64,000 nucleotides of DNA from Shinella sp. (GCA_003248775.1 QFQX01000007.1:62001-126000); one strand, 5' to 3'; shown: positions 16,826 to 25,571, counted from the stretch's first letter. Notes: generated from the sequence alone by a model not told the origin. Program-made: numbers and translations.

Positions 16826-17144
16826 GTGGAAGACGTTACGCGCCGAACTTCCCGAAGATGTTCGCGCGCGGCTCGATGCGAAACGCGAAGAGCGCCGGCT
16901 TGGCAAGGCCCTGGCGGAAGTGCGCAAGGCAATGCCGGCAACGCAGCAGGAGGTCGCCACGCGCGCCGCCATGACGCAGAACACCGTCTCGAAGATCGAA
17001 AGCGCCGACGACATGCTGATATCGTCCATCGTGCGCTACATGCATTCCATCTGCGGCAGCGTCGAACTCGTGCTGAAAACGCCGGATGGAACGGTAAGGC
17101 GGGTCGATTTCGATCCCGAGATTTACGTGAGGCAGCCTGCCTGA
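16815..17144 (+). CDS. XRE/HigA-like antitoxin
   Basis: Helix-turn-helix protein of 109 residues. The HTH is ATQQEVATRAAMTQNTVSKI (about residues 46-65), followed by a C-terminal part (GSVELVLKTPDGTVRRVDF) seen in antitoxins paired with Gp49-like toxins. The start ATG 16815 overlaps the end of the toxin remnant; its ribosome site (gaaggagaagcagg) lies inside that remnant. With the toxin truncated it may persist as a stand-alone repressor. It sits in the promoter region between the divergent atp and cyd operons, so it could bind there, but nothing shows that directly. Confidence 0.8.
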   Translation: MSIEWKTLRAELPEDVRARLDAKREERRLGKALAEVRKAMPATQQEVATRAAMTQNTVSKIESADDMLISSIVRYMHSICGSVELVLKTPDGTVRRVDFDPEIYVRQPA

Positions 17145-17194
17145 CGGCACTGCAATGCCATCCGATCGACCCGCCCGCTTCACTTGTGCCGAGT

Positions 17195-17208
17195 TTGACC
17201 AAAGTCAG
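17195..17208 (+). promoter_or_regulatory. FNR/FixK-like box before cydD
   Basis: TTGACCAAAGTCAG matches TTGA-N6-TCAA with one mismatch at the last base. If it acts at -41.5, transcription would begin near 17243, which would place the cydD start downstream of 17238. FNR/FixK control of cyd operons is established in proteobacteria; here it is inferred from the box. Confidence 0.5.
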
Positions 17209-17312
17209 ATCCGACGGGCCGCTTCATTTTGTCCCTGATGAGGTCCGGCCGCTTGCGGGGAGGGGTGGGGGTTCGTATATCCAGCCGCGAACGATCAACG
17301 GAATCCGCCATA

Positions 17313-19004
17313 TTGCCGAATATCTCGAGGAAAGCCGGCCGCAGGCGGTCGGGCGCGAAGGGCGCGCTTGCCGGTCCCGGCAGGGTCGCGGTGGCGCTTG
17401 CCGTGATCGCCCCGCTCTGCTGGCTGCCGCAGGCCGGTTTTGCCGCCCATGCCATCGGGCGGATGGCGGACGGGGCCGGCGTTGCCGGCGTGGTTTACGA
17501 CGCCATCGGCTTCATCCTGTTCGGACTGCTGCGCGCGGCACTTGAAGCGCTTTCCGGCCGTCTCGCCTTCACCTCCGCCCGGCGTGAACTCACCACCAGC
17601 CGCAACAAGGCGCTTGCAGCCCTTGCGGCCCGATCGCCGGTCGATATCGGCCGTCCTTCCTCCGGGCAGGCGGCGAGCGTGATCGCCGAACAGGCGGAAA
17701 TGATCACGCCCTGGCTCTCCCGCTATGTGCCGGCCAGAATGAAGGCCGTGGTGGTGCCGCTCGTCATCGTCGCGGCGATCCTGCCGTTCTCGTGGATCGC
17801 CGCACTGGCGCTGCTTCTGACGGCGCCGGTCATTCCGCTGTTCATGGCGCTGGTCGGCATGGGCGCGCAGAAGGCGAGCGAAAAGCAGCTTTCCCGCATG
17901 GGCGACATCAACGCCTTCCTCATCGATCGTCTCCGGGGCCTTGCGACCATCCGTACGCTCGGCGCGGTATCCGATACGGCCAGACGCCTGCGCGTCGAGG
18001 CGGAAGACCTGAAGCGGCGCACCATGGCGGTGTTGAAGATCGCCTTCCTCACGTCCGCGACGCTGGAGCTTTTTTCCGCGCTCGGGGTGGCGCTCACCGC
18101 CGTGTATGTCGGCTTTCACCTGCTCGGCTTCATCGGGTTCGGCGCTTGGGGCGGGAAGCTCACGCTTTCCGAGGGCCTGTTCGTGCTTATGGTCGCGCCC
18201 GCCTTCTTCGAACCGCTGCGGGAGCTTTCCGCCGTCTGGCACGACCGCGCTGCGGGCGAGGCGGCGCACAAGGCCCTGACGGCGCTTGCCGAACAGGGCA
18301 TGCCCCTCCCGCAATCCCCGGACACCACTGAAGACACCCGTGACATCGGTCCCGCCACGGGCAATGCCGCCCTTCTGGTGGAAAACCTGCGCTACACCCA
18401 TCCGGGCCGGGAAGCCCCGACGCTCGAAGCCTTCTCGCTCTGCGTCGCACCGGGAGAAAAGATCGCCATCATGGCGCCGAGCGGCGCGGGCAAGTCGACC
18501 CTGCTGTCGCTGATCGCCGGGCTTGCCGCGCCGGAGGCCGGATCGCTGCTGCTATCGGGAAATTCACCGGCGACAGCGCGGGAAACAGGTGAAATCGCCT
18601 GGATCGGGCAATCCGCCCATGTCTTTTCCGGCTCCATCGCCGCGAACGTGTCGCTTGGGCGAACCGAGGTCGATGCCGGGGCGGTTGCTTCCGCGCTTGC
18701 GGTCTCGCGTCTTTCCCATGTTGCCGAAAGCCATGGCCGTGCACCGCTCGGCGAGGGCGGAACGGGCCTTTCCGGCGGCGAGATCGTGCGGCTTGCCATT
18801 GCCCGCGCCGCCGCCTCCGCGAAGGCGCGGCTGATCCTCGCCGACGAGCCGACCGCCCATCTCGATGCCGCCACGGCCCATCTGGTGACGGACAGCCTGC
18901 TCGACCTAGCCAAGGGAAGAACGCTCGTCGTCGTCACCCATGATGCGGCGCTCGCCGCGCGCATGGACCGGATCGTGACGCTTGCGGCGGAGGAGAACGC
19001 ATGA
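17313..19004 (+). CDS. cydD: Thiol-reductant ABC exporter subunit CydD
   Basis: Half-transporter of the CydDC heterodimer, which exports cysteine/glutathione to the periplasm and is required to assemble cytochrome bd. An N-terminal membrane domain (RVAVALAVIAPLCWL onwards) is followed by a C-terminal ATPase with Walker A APSGAGKST, signature LSGGE and Walker B LILADEP. The start is uncertain: TTG 17313 gives a 563-residue protein of usual length and fits the FNR-box geometry, while ATG 17238 and TTG 17229 lack a ribosome site and would add a basic, non-family leader. Its stop overlaps cydC (ATGA). Confidence 0.9.
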   Translation: MPNISRKAGRRRSGAKGALAGPGRVAVALAVIAPLCWLPQAGFAAHAIGRMADGAGVAGVVYDAIGFILFGLLRAALEALSGRLAFTSARRELTTSRNKALAALAARSPVDIGRPSSGQAASVIAEQAEMITPWLSRYVPARMKAVVVPLVIVAAILPFSWIAALALLLTAPVIPLFMALVGMGAQKASEKQLSRMGDINAFLIDRLRGLATIRTLGAVSDTARRLRVEAEDLKRRTMAVLKIAFLTSATLELFSALGVALTAVYVGFHLLGFIGFGAWGGKLTLSEGLFVLMVAPAFFEPLRELSAVWHDRAAGEAAHKALTALAEQGMPLPQSPDTTEDTRDIGPATGNAALLVENLRYTHPGREAPTLEAFSLCVAPGEKIAIMAPSGAGKSTLLSLIAGLAAPEAGSLLLSGNSPATARETGEIAWIGQSAHVFSGSIAANVSLGRTEVDAGAVASALAVSRLSHVAESHGRAPLGEGGTGLSGGEIVRLAIARAAASAKARLILADEPTAHLDAATAHLVTDSLLDLAKGRTLVVVTHDAALAARMDRIVTLAAEENA

Positions 19005-20680
19005 GGCCGCTTCTCGTCGTTCTTCGCCGGTTCCTCAAGGAAAAGCGGCTGGCAATGGCGCTGGGCTTCCTGCTCGCAGCACTGACCGCGATTGCGGGAA
19101 TAGCGCTGCTGTCGCTCTCCGGCTGGTTCATCACGGCAACGGCCTTTGCCGGTCTCACGACCGCGACCGCGCTCGCCTTCGATGTCTTCGCGCCCTCGGC
19201 CGGCATCCGCTTTCTCGCGCTGTTTCGCACCGCCGCCCGCTATGGCGAGCGCATCGTCACCCATGACGCCACGCTTTCGGTGCTGGCCGGCATGCGGGAA
19301 ACGCTGTTCCGGACCTTCGCCACGGCGCGCTCGGCGCGGGCGCTGGCGCTTCGCCCCGCGCGCCTTCTCTTCCGCCTGACGCTGGATGTCGATGCGCTGG
19401 ACGGACTTTACCTGCGGCTTCTGGTGCCGGCGGGCGTGGCGCTCGCCTCGGCGCTGTTTGCCGTCCTCTCGCTTGCCTTCATCGATGGACGCGTCGCGCT
19501 TGCGGTCGGCCTGTTCCCAACCCTCCTGGGCTTCGGCATCGCGGCTCTCGCCGCGTTGAAGGCGGAAAAGCCGGCCCGGCTTCGCGCCGCAGCACTCGAG
19601 GCCGTGCGCGGCCGGGTCATCGACATGATCGCCGGCGCCACCGACCTCCTGATGGCCGGCCGCCTCGAGGCATCGCGTGCGAATGTCGAGGCGGCGGAAA
19701 GCCGGCTGGCTGAGACAGACGACCGGCTGAACCGCATCGAGACGATGGCCGGCTTCGGCCTTTCAGCTCTTGCGCCCGTCGTCGTCGGCTGCCTTCTCAT
19801 GGCCCTCGCCTTTCTGGTCGAGGCAGGCGTGATCGGCGTGCCCATAGCCGCCTTTGCCCTGCTTCTGGCGCTTGCCGCGATGGAACCCTTCACGGCCCTG
19901 AAGCGCGGGGCTCTGGAGGCGGGACGCATTCTCGCCGCCGCCCGCCGCATCGCGCCGCGCCTCGAAGAGAGTCCGCAGGAAATCGCCATCGCGCCGCCGC
20001 CGCCGGGGCTCGCTCTTCTGGCGGAAAACATCACCGTGCGACATCCGGGCGCGCGCGGTCCGGCGCTCTCCGGCCTGTCGCTTGAAATCCCGGCCGGCGA
20101 GATCGTGGCGCTGACCGGCCCGAGCGGGGCCGGGAAATCGACCCTGATGGCGCTGATCTCAGGCGAGATCGAAGCCGAGGCCGGTCATTTCGCGACGCAG
20201 CCGGCAAGCCTGCTCACCCAGCATGTCGAGCTTTTCGCCGATACGCTCTCCGGCAATCTCCGGCTTGCGAAACCTCAGGCGACCGAAGCCGAGCTGTGGG
20301 CCGCACTTGAGGCCGCGGGCCTTGCGGAAACCGTGAAAGCCCTGCCGCAAGGGCTCGAAACCTGGCTCGGGGAAGGCGGATCGGGTCTTTCCGGCGGCGA
20401 GAGGCGGCGGCTGTCGCTGGCGCGCCTGCTGCTGACGGATGCGGCCCTCCTGCTGCTAGACGAGCCGACCGAGGCGCTGGATGCGGAGACAGCCCGCGAC
20501 ATCGTGGCGCGCCTGGCAGCAGCAAGGGAAGGTCGCACCATCCTGATTGCCACCCACAGCGCACGGGAAGTTGAAATTTCCGACCGCATACTTGTTATTG
20601 ACAATGGTCAATTACGTGGCAATTTCAAGTGTATGGAGACGGCCTTCACTGAGGTTGCGTCAGGATTGCGCAAGCGCTGA
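19001..20680 (+). CDS. cydC: Thiol-reductant ABC exporter subunit CydC
   Basis: Partner half-transporter of CydD, 559 residues. Six membrane helices begin at FLLAALTAIAGIALLSLSGW, a recognisable CydC start. The ATPase domain has Walker A GPSGAGKST, signature LSGGERRRLSLARLL and Walker B LLLLDEPTEALD. Translationally coupled to cydD. The last ~25 residues after LVIDNGQL are atypical. Order cydD-cydC-(small gene)-cydA-cydB-cydX is a complete cytochrome bd assembly and structural operon. Confidence 0.92.
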   Translation: MRPLLVVLRRFLKEKRLAMALGFLLAALTAIAGIALLSLSGWFITATAFAGLTTATALAFDVFAPSAGIRFLALFRTAARYGERIVTHDATLSVLAGMRETLFRTFATARSARALALRPARLLFRLTLDVDALDGLYLRLLVPAGVALASALFAVLSLAFIDGRVALAVGLFPTLLGFGIAALAALKAEKPARLRAAALEAVRGRVIDMIAGATDLLMAGRLEASRANVEAAESRLAETDDRLNRIETMAGFGLSALAPVVVGCLLMALAFLVEAGVIGVPIAAFALLLALAAMEPFTALKRGALEAGRILAAARRIAPRLEESPQEIAIAPPPPGLALLAENITVRHPGARGPALSGLSLEIPAGEIVALTGPSGAGKSTLMALISGEIEAEAGHFATQPASLLTQHVELFADTLSGNLRLAKPQATEAELWAALEAAGLAETVKALPQGLETWLGEGGSGLSGGERRRLSLARLLLTDAALLLLDEPTEALDAETARDIVARLAAAREGRTILIATHSAREVEISDRILVIDNGQLRGNFKCMETAFTEVASGLRKR

Positions 20681-20764
20681 GCGACGTTATTTTGTCGCAT
20701 TGCGTGCACTGCGGGATAACAATAAGCAATTGCCAGACGGTGGTTCCAGCAGTCCAGGGACGTC

Positions 20765-21142
20765 ATGCGCTTTTCCGGCTCCATATCGCAATTCATGCGC
20801 ATTCTGTGCGCGATTGCGCTTTTCTCGGTGGGTTTTGCCCATCGGGTACCGGATGTGCATGCAGCTGACATCGTCGCGGCAGCCACCCAGCTGCCGGACG
20901 GCACTATTCCCGAACTCTGCCTCGCCGGCTCGCAGGACGGCATCGGCAGCCAAGGACACCATCTGAACCGGTCGTGCGAGGCCTGCCTTATATCCGGGGC
21001 AACAGTCCTTCCGCTGCCGGCTGACGATGCGGGCGACCGGCCCGTGCCGCATGAGGCGGTCCTGCGACCGGATCGAGCGCGTTTCGATGCGCCGCCCGTG
21101 CTGATTTCCAGGGCAGCGCCGAGAGCGCCGCCAACGGCCTGA
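20765..21142 (+). CDS. Small exported DUF2946-like protein
   Basis: Protein of 125 residues with an N-terminal hydrophobic segment (FMRILCAIALFSVGFAH, then RVPDVHA) that looks like a signal peptide or membrane anchor. The mature part has PDGTIPELCL and a CEAC motif followed by ATVLPLP, which resembles DUF2946 proteins. These carry spaced Cys residues thought to bind copper or heme, though no function is established. It sits between cydC and cydA on the same strand, so a role in oxidase maturation or metal handling is plausible. There is a weak upstream purine tract only. Family call is by motif resemblance. Confidence 0.6.
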   Translation: MRFSGSISQFMRILCAIALFSVGFAHRVPDVHAADIVAAATQLPDGTIPELCLAGSQDGIGSQGHHLNRSCEACLISGATVLPLPADDAGDRPVPHEAVLRPDRARFDAPPVLISRAAPRAPPTA

Positions 21143-21219
21143 TGGCCCAACGCGCCTGACGCCGCACCGCCAGCGGCCTCGGGCAAACACCCCGGTTTTT
21201 CTTTTCTGGAGATCGAGAT

Positions 21220-22800
21220 ATGGAACTCGATATCGTGGCGCTTTCGCGCCTGCAATTTGCACTCACCGCCCTTTACCATTTTCTCTTCGTGCCGCTCACC
21301 CTCGGACTGTCCGTCCTGGTCGCCATCATGGAGACGGTCTATGTCATGACCGGCAGAACCATCTGGCGACAGATGACCAAGTTCTGGGGCACGCTTTTCG
21401 GCATCAACTTCGTGCTCGGCGTCTCGACCGGTATCGTCATGGAATTCCAGTTCGGCATGAACTGGAGCTATTACAGCCATTATGTCGGCGACATCTTCGG
21501 CGCGCCGCTCGCCATCGAGGGCCTGATGGCCTTCTTCCTCGAGGCGACCTTCGTCGGCCTGTTCTTCTTCGGCTGGGACCGCATGTCCAAGGTCGGCCAC
21601 CTCATCGCCACCTGGTGCGTGGCGATCGGCTCGAACTTCTCGGCGCTGTGGATCCTGATCGCCAATGGCTGGATGCAGAACCCCGTCGGTTCGGCCTTCA
21701 ACCCGCAGACCATGCGCATGGAGGTCAACGACTTCTTCCTCGTGCTGTTCAACCCGGTGGCGCAGGCGAAATTCGTGCACACCGTTTCGGCGGGCTATGT
21801 CACGGCTTCCGTCTTCGTTCTCGGCGTCTCCGCCTGGTACCTGCTGAAGGGCCGGGAGCAGGAGCTTGCCAAGCGCTCGATGACGGTTGCGGCCTCCTTC
21901 GGTCTCGCCGCCTCGCTTTCGGTCGTCGTTCTCGGGGACGAAAGCGGCTATGAAGCCTCCGAACACCAGAAGATGAAGCTCGCCGCCATCGAGGCCATGT
22001 GGGAAACGGAGCCGGCACCGGCCGCCTTCACCGCCTTCGGCTTTCCCGATCAGGAAGCCCGCGAGACCCATTACAAGGTCGAGATCCCCTGGGTCATGGG
22101 CCTGATCGGCACCCGTTCGCTGACCACCGAAATCCCCGGCATCGACAGCCTCGTCAGAAGCGCCGAGACCCGCATTCGCCGGGGCATCATCGCCTATGAC
22201 GCGCTGCAGACCATCCGGGCTGCCGGCACGACCAAGACCATCGAACCCGCGCTGAGGGCGCAATTCGAGAACAACGGCGCCGACCTCGGCTATGCGCTTC
22301 TTCTCAAGCGCTACGTCGATGACCCGCGTCAGGCAACCGACGAGCAGATCGCCAAGGCAGCCACGGACACCATCCCGAGCGTGTCGACCCTGTTCTGGGC
22401 CTTCCGCATCATGGTGGCGCTGGGCATGTATTTCATCGTGCTGATGGCCGTCTTCTTCGTCATCTGTAGCCGTCACTCGCATACCAGGCGCCCCTGGCTC
22501 CTGAAGGTCGCGCTCTTCTCCATCCCGCTGCCGTGGATCGCCGCGGAACTGGGCTGGATCGTCGCCGAGGTGGGCCGCCAGCCGTGGATCATCGAAGGCG
22601 TTCTGCCGACCGCCGCCGCCGTCTCCAATCTCGGGGCGACGACGCTGCTCTTCACCATCGTCGGTTTCTCCGCGATCTACACCGTCCTCTTCATCGTCGA
22701 GATGGGGTTGATGCTGAAGGCGATCCGCAAGGGACCGGAACCGGACGATCACGGTCCCGAACCCGAACTCATCTCGAAGACCATCGTACCGGCGGAGTAA
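21220..22800 (+). CDS. cydA: Cytochrome bd ubiquinol oxidase subunit I
   Basis: Catalytic subunit of the bd-type quinol oxidase in the inner membrane, 526 residues. It oxidises ubiquinol and reduces O2 without proton pumping, with high O2 affinity. Heme ligands are visible: His20 (LYHF), His187 (FVHTVSAG) and Met398 (FRIMVALG), the counterparts of E. coli His19, His186 and Met393. The Q-loop has GDESGYE and a long insertion closely like E. coli CydA, so this is a canonical long-loop bd, not a CIO-type short-loop enzyme. Ribosome site ggagatcgag precedes the ATG. Confidence 0.97.
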   Translation: MELDIVALSRLQFALTALYHFLFVPLTLGLSVLVAIMETVYVMTGRTIWRQMTKFWGTLFGINFVLGVSTGIVMEFQFGMNWSYYSHYVGDIFGAPLAIEGLMAFFLEATFVGLFFFGWDRMSKVGHLIATWCVAIGSNFSALWILIANGWMQNPVGSAFNPQTMRMEVNDFFLVLFNPVAQAKFVHTVSAGYVTASVFVLGVSAWYLLKGREQELAKRSMTVAASFGLAASLSVVVLGDESGYEASEHQKMKLAAIEAMWETEPAPAAFTAFGFPDQEARETHYKVEIPWVMGLIGTRSLTTEIPGIDSLVRSAETRIRRGIIAYDALQTIRAAGTTKTIEPALRAQFENNGADLGYALLLKRYVDDPRQATDEQIAKAATDTIPSVSTLFWAFRIMVALGMYFIVLMAVFFVICSRHSHTRRPWLLKVALFSIPLPWIAAELGWIVAEVGRQPWIIEGVLPTAAAVSNLGATTLLFTIVGFSAIYTVLFIVEMGLMLKAIRKGPEPDDHGPEPELISKTIVPAE

Positions 22801-22804
22801 GACC

Positions 22805-23959
22805 ATGATCCTGCACACGCTTATCGATTATGAAATCCTGCGCGTCATCTGGTGGCTGCTGCTCGGCGTCCTGCTCATCGGCTTTGCCGTAATGGACGGG
22901 TTCGACCTCGGAGTGGCCACGCTCCTGCCCTTCGTGAGCAGGGACGACACCGAGCGGCGCGTCGTCATCAACACCATCGGCCCGGTCTGGGAAGGCAACC
23001 AGGTTTGGCTGATCCTCGGCGGCGGGGCGATCTTCGCCGCATGGCCGCCGCTCTATGCGGTGTCCTTCTCGGGCTTCTATCTGGCGATGTTCGCGATCCT
23101 CTTCGCGCTCATCCTGCGCCCGGTCGGCTTCAAGTACCGCTCGAAGCGCGAAAGCACCACATGGCGCACCGCATGGGACTGGGCGCTCTTCGTCGGCGGA
23201 CTCGTGCCGGCGCTGGTCATGGGGGTCGCGGTCGGCAATGTCCTGCAGGGCGTGCCGTTCCATTTCTCCGACGACCTGCGCATCTTCTATAACGGCACCA
23301 CGCTGTTCGAACTCCTGAACCCCTATGGCCTGCTCGCCGGCATCCTGTCGGTTTCCATGCTGACCATGCACGGCGCCGGCTGGCTGACGCTGAAGACCTC
23401 CGGAAACGTCAACGCCCGCGCCCGCAGGATCGGCATGGTCGCGGCCATCCTGACCATCGTGCTCTTCGCCGTCGGCGGCTTCTGGCTGACGATGATCGAC
23501 GGCTACCGGTTTACCTCGGAAGTCGCTCCGGCCGGCCCCTCGAACCCGCTCTACAAGACGGTCGAGGTCGCGTCCGGCGTCTGGTTCCAGAACTATGCCG
23601 CCTATCCCTGGATGATGATCGCGCCGGCGCTCGGCTTCCTCGGCGCGCTCGGTTCGCTCCTCGCCTTCGCGGCGAAGAAGGACGGGGTGCCGTGGCTGTT
23701 CAGCTCGGTGTCGATCCTTGGCATCATCTCGACGGTCGGGCTTTCGATGTTCCCCTTCATCCTGCCGTCGAGCGTCGATCCCCGGTCCAGCCTCACGGTC
23801 TGGGACGCCTCATCCAGCCACATGACGCTGTTCATCATGCTGGTCTGCGCCGTCATCTTCGTGCCGATCATCATTGCCTACACCTCGTTCGTCTACCGGG
23901 TGCTGTGGGGCAAGGTCGATGCGAAGGACGTCAACGATCCCGCCAACCACGCCTATTGA
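22805..23959 (+). CDS. cydB: Cytochrome bd ubiquinol oxidase subunit II
   Basis: Second structural subunit, 384 residues, about nine membrane helices. The family signature near the N-terminus (DGFDLGVATLLPF) and NTIGPVWEGNQVWLILGGGA are present, as is the C-terminal MTLFIMLVCAVIFVPIIIAY. It begins four bases after the cydA stop. CydB stabilises the heme-bearing CydA; both belong to the same operon as the CydDC exporter. Confidence 0.96.
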   Translation: MILHTLIDYEILRVIWWLLLGVLLIGFAVMDGFDLGVATLLPFVSRDDTERRVVINTIGPVWEGNQVWLILGGGAIFAAWPPLYAVSFSGFYLAMFAILFALILRPVGFKYRSKRESTTWRTAWDWALFVGGLVPALVMGVAVGNVLQGVPFHFSDDLRIFYNGTTLFELLNPYGLLAGILSVSMLTMHGAGWLTLKTSGNVNARARRIGMVAAILTIVLFAVGGFWLTMIDGYRFTSEVAPAGPSNPLYKTVEVASGVWFQNYAAYPWMMIAPALGFLGALGSLLAFAAKKDGVPWLFSSVSILGIISTVGLSMFPFILPSSVDPRSSLTVWDASSSHMTLFIMLVCAVIFVPIIIAYTSFVYRVLWGKVDAKDVNDPANHAY

Positions 23960-23974
23960 GGAAAGGAAACCTTC

Positions 23975-24106
23975 ATGTGGTATTTTTCCTGGCTTCTCGG
24001 CCTGCCGCTCGCCGCAGCCTTCGCCGTGCTCAACGCCATGTGGTACGAGCTGATCGACGATCGAAAGAAGAAGGAAGCAGCCGAGGCCGCCGCCAAGCCC
24101 AGGTGA
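23975..24106 (+). CDS. cydX: Cytochrome bd small subunit CydX
   Basis: A 43-codon gene, ATG 23975 to TGA 24104-24106. It encodes one membrane helix, MWYFSWLLGLPLAAAFAVLN, followed by AMWYE and a Lys/Glu/Ala tail. MWYFSWxLGxxLA...N.MW.E is the CydX signature; the protein binds CydAB and stabilises the heme pocket. A strong ribosome site (gaggaaagga) precedes it and it lies 15 bases after cydB. It is easily missed by length cut-offs. Confidence 0.92.
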   Translation: MWYFSWLLGLPLAAAFAVLNAMWYELIDDRKKKEAAEAAAKPR

Positions 24107-24135
24107 CGCGACAGCGCGCTTCCTGAACGAAACGC

Positions 24136-24169
24136 CGTGCGGCGGGAAGCCTGACTTCCACGCCGCACG
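24136..24169 (+). terminator. Hairpin after cyd operon
   Basis: CGTGCGGCG (24136-24144) pairs with CGCCGCACG (24161-24169), and GGAAG/CTTCC continues the stem inside with one bulged A. It begins 30 bases after the cydX stop. There is no clear T-run, so it may act with Rho or as a 3'-end stabiliser. Confidence 0.5.
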
Positions 24170-24203
24170 CCTCCCGGCACGAAGACCGGGCCATCCGGTC
24201 ATA

Positions 24204-24246
24204 TTAGAGCGCTGTTCGATCTGATTGAATCAGATCGGCGCTCTAA
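24204..24246. repeat. Alphaproteobacterial palindromic repeat
   Basis: Outer arms TTAGAGCGC and GCGCTCTAA enclose an inner palindrome, CGATCTGATT with AATCAGATCG. I recognise this TTAGAGCGC...GATCTGATT...GCGCTCTAA element as a dispersed intergenic motif in Rhizobiaceae and relatives. The surrounding 24107-24459 holds no gene that I can support. Confidence 0.6.
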
Positions 24247-24459
24247 CCGGCATCACGAAAAATTTTCCGGCAAGCCGCCACGCCGAATTGCGCGCCATAC
24301 AGCGCTCCGCACCTTTTCGGCCTGCCCGTGGCACGGCCTTTCGCCTCGGATTTCCAAGGGTTTTCCCGCTCTTCCAGCCTTCCCCCTGACCGATGATCCG
24401 CCCGGATCGCCCCATCGATTTCCAACCGATTTTCATGGGATTTTCTCCAAAAGGGCCAC

Positions 24460-24513
24460 TTGACAGAAAGCCGGGCAGACATCACGGTAAAGCGGTTTAG
24501 TAAATCGCTTTAC
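24460..24513 (+). promoter_or_regulatory. Promoter and tandem LacI-type operators
   Basis: A TTGACA -35 hexamer (24460-24465) is followed by two abutting 12-bp operators, TAAAGCGGTTTA (24488-24499) and TAAATCGCTTTA (24501-24512), separated by one G. Each has TAAA/TTTA arms and the central CG step typical of LacI-family sites, and the second is almost the reverse complement of the first. They lie 33 bases before the LacI gene and cover the expected -10, so autorepression is likely. Confidence 0.6.
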
Positions 24514-24545
24514 AAAAACATCGAACCGAAGGTTTGCGAGACGTC

Positions 24546-25571
24546 ATGTCGAATAAACGGGCCACCAGTCTCAAGGATGTCGCGGACGCGGCCGGCGTCT
24601 CGGTCACCACGGTCTCGCGCATGCTCAACGGTTCGCTCCAGCTTCCGCCCGAGACGAAGCTGAGGATCGACAAGGCCATCCAGGACCTCAAATACGAGCC
24701 GAACCCGCACGCCCGGCGTCTCAGCCGCGGCCGGTCGGACACCATCGGTCTCGTGGTTCCCGATATCGCCAACCCGTTCTTCGCCACGCTGGTGGCGACC
24801 ATCGAAGAGGAGGCCGACAAGCGCGGCCTGGCGCTTTCGCTGCATGCGACGCTCAACCGTCCCGGCCGCGAGATCGCCTATCTGAGGTCGCTCGGGCGCA
24901 ACCATGTCGACGGCCTCGTCTTCGTGACGAACCACCCCGACGACGGGGAACTCGCCGCACTCATCAACCAGACCGGCAAGGTCGTCGTCGTCGACGAGGA
25001 CGTGCCTAACGCCATGGTGCCGAAACTTTTCTGCGATAACGAGCAGGGCGGGTATCTCGCCGGCCGGCATCTGGCCGAGTACGGCCACGCCCGCGTGCTC
25101 TATATCGGTGGACCGCAGGAAATGATCAGCACGAGGCGCCGCTACAAGGGCCTCGAACGCGCCATGATCGAGCATGGCACGGGCATCGACGGCCTCATTC
25201 GCTACGAGGGCGATTATACCGTCGAGTTCGGCCGCGCCGCCGGCCGGCGCTTCCTCGACGAGGGAAAGCCGGCCACCGCGATCTTCGCCAGCTCGGACGA
25301 AATCGCCATCGGCCTGATCGAGGTCCTGCGCGGGCAGGGCGTCTCCATCCCCGGTGAGGTCTCCATCGTCGGCTTCGACGATGTGGGACCGCTGCATCTC
25401 TTCGCGCCGCCGCTCACCGCCATCCGCCAGCCTGTCCGGGCGATCGGCGAGCGGGCGCTATCCCTTCTCCTCGAGACAGACTGGCAGCAGCGCGAGGATT
25501 TCACCTCCGAGGAGCTGCTGCCCATCGAAATCGTCGTGCGGAACTCCGTTGCGCCGCCGTCGAAACCATAA
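24546..25571 (+). CDS. LacI-family transcriptional regulator
   Basis: Repressor of 341 residues. The N-terminal HTH is TSLKDVADAAGVSVTTVSRM followed by LNGS, with the hinge NPHARRLSRGRSDTIGLVVP, and a periplasmic-binding-like effector domain fills the rest (GFDDVGPLHLFAPPLTAIRQ is the usual C-terminal signature). ATG 24546 is chosen over TTG 24534 because it gives the standard LacI N-terminus. It heads the sugar-ABC and catabolic gene run and has tandem operators just upstream, so it probably represses both itself and the downstream genes in response to the imported compound or its phosphate. Confidence 0.92.
   Translation: MSNKRATSLKDVADAAGVSVTTVSRMLNGSLQLPPETKLRIDKAIQDLKYEPNPHARRLSRGRSDTIGLVVPDIANPFFATLVATIEEEADKRGLALSLHATLNRPGREIAYLRSLGRNHVDGLVFVTNHPDDGELAALINQTGKVVVVDEDVPNAMVPKLFCDNEQGGYLAGRHLAEYGHARVLYIGGPQEMISTRRRYKGLERAMIEHGTGIDGLIRYEGDYTVEFGRAAGRRFLDEGKPATAIFASSDEIAIGLIEVLRGQGVSIPGEVSIVGFDDVGPLHLFAPPLTAIRQPVRAIGERALSLLLETDWQQREDFTSEELLPIEIVVRNSVAPPSKP

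Noticed and set aside
20608..22818. Long open frame of about 736 codons on the minus strand
   Set aside because: Antisense to cydA and the DUF2946-like gene; charged, motif-free sequence typical of shadow frames.
24204..24246. Possible attachment site or integration scar
   Set aside because: It is a symmetric dispersed palindrome without a tRNA end, integrase gene or matching second copy in the window.
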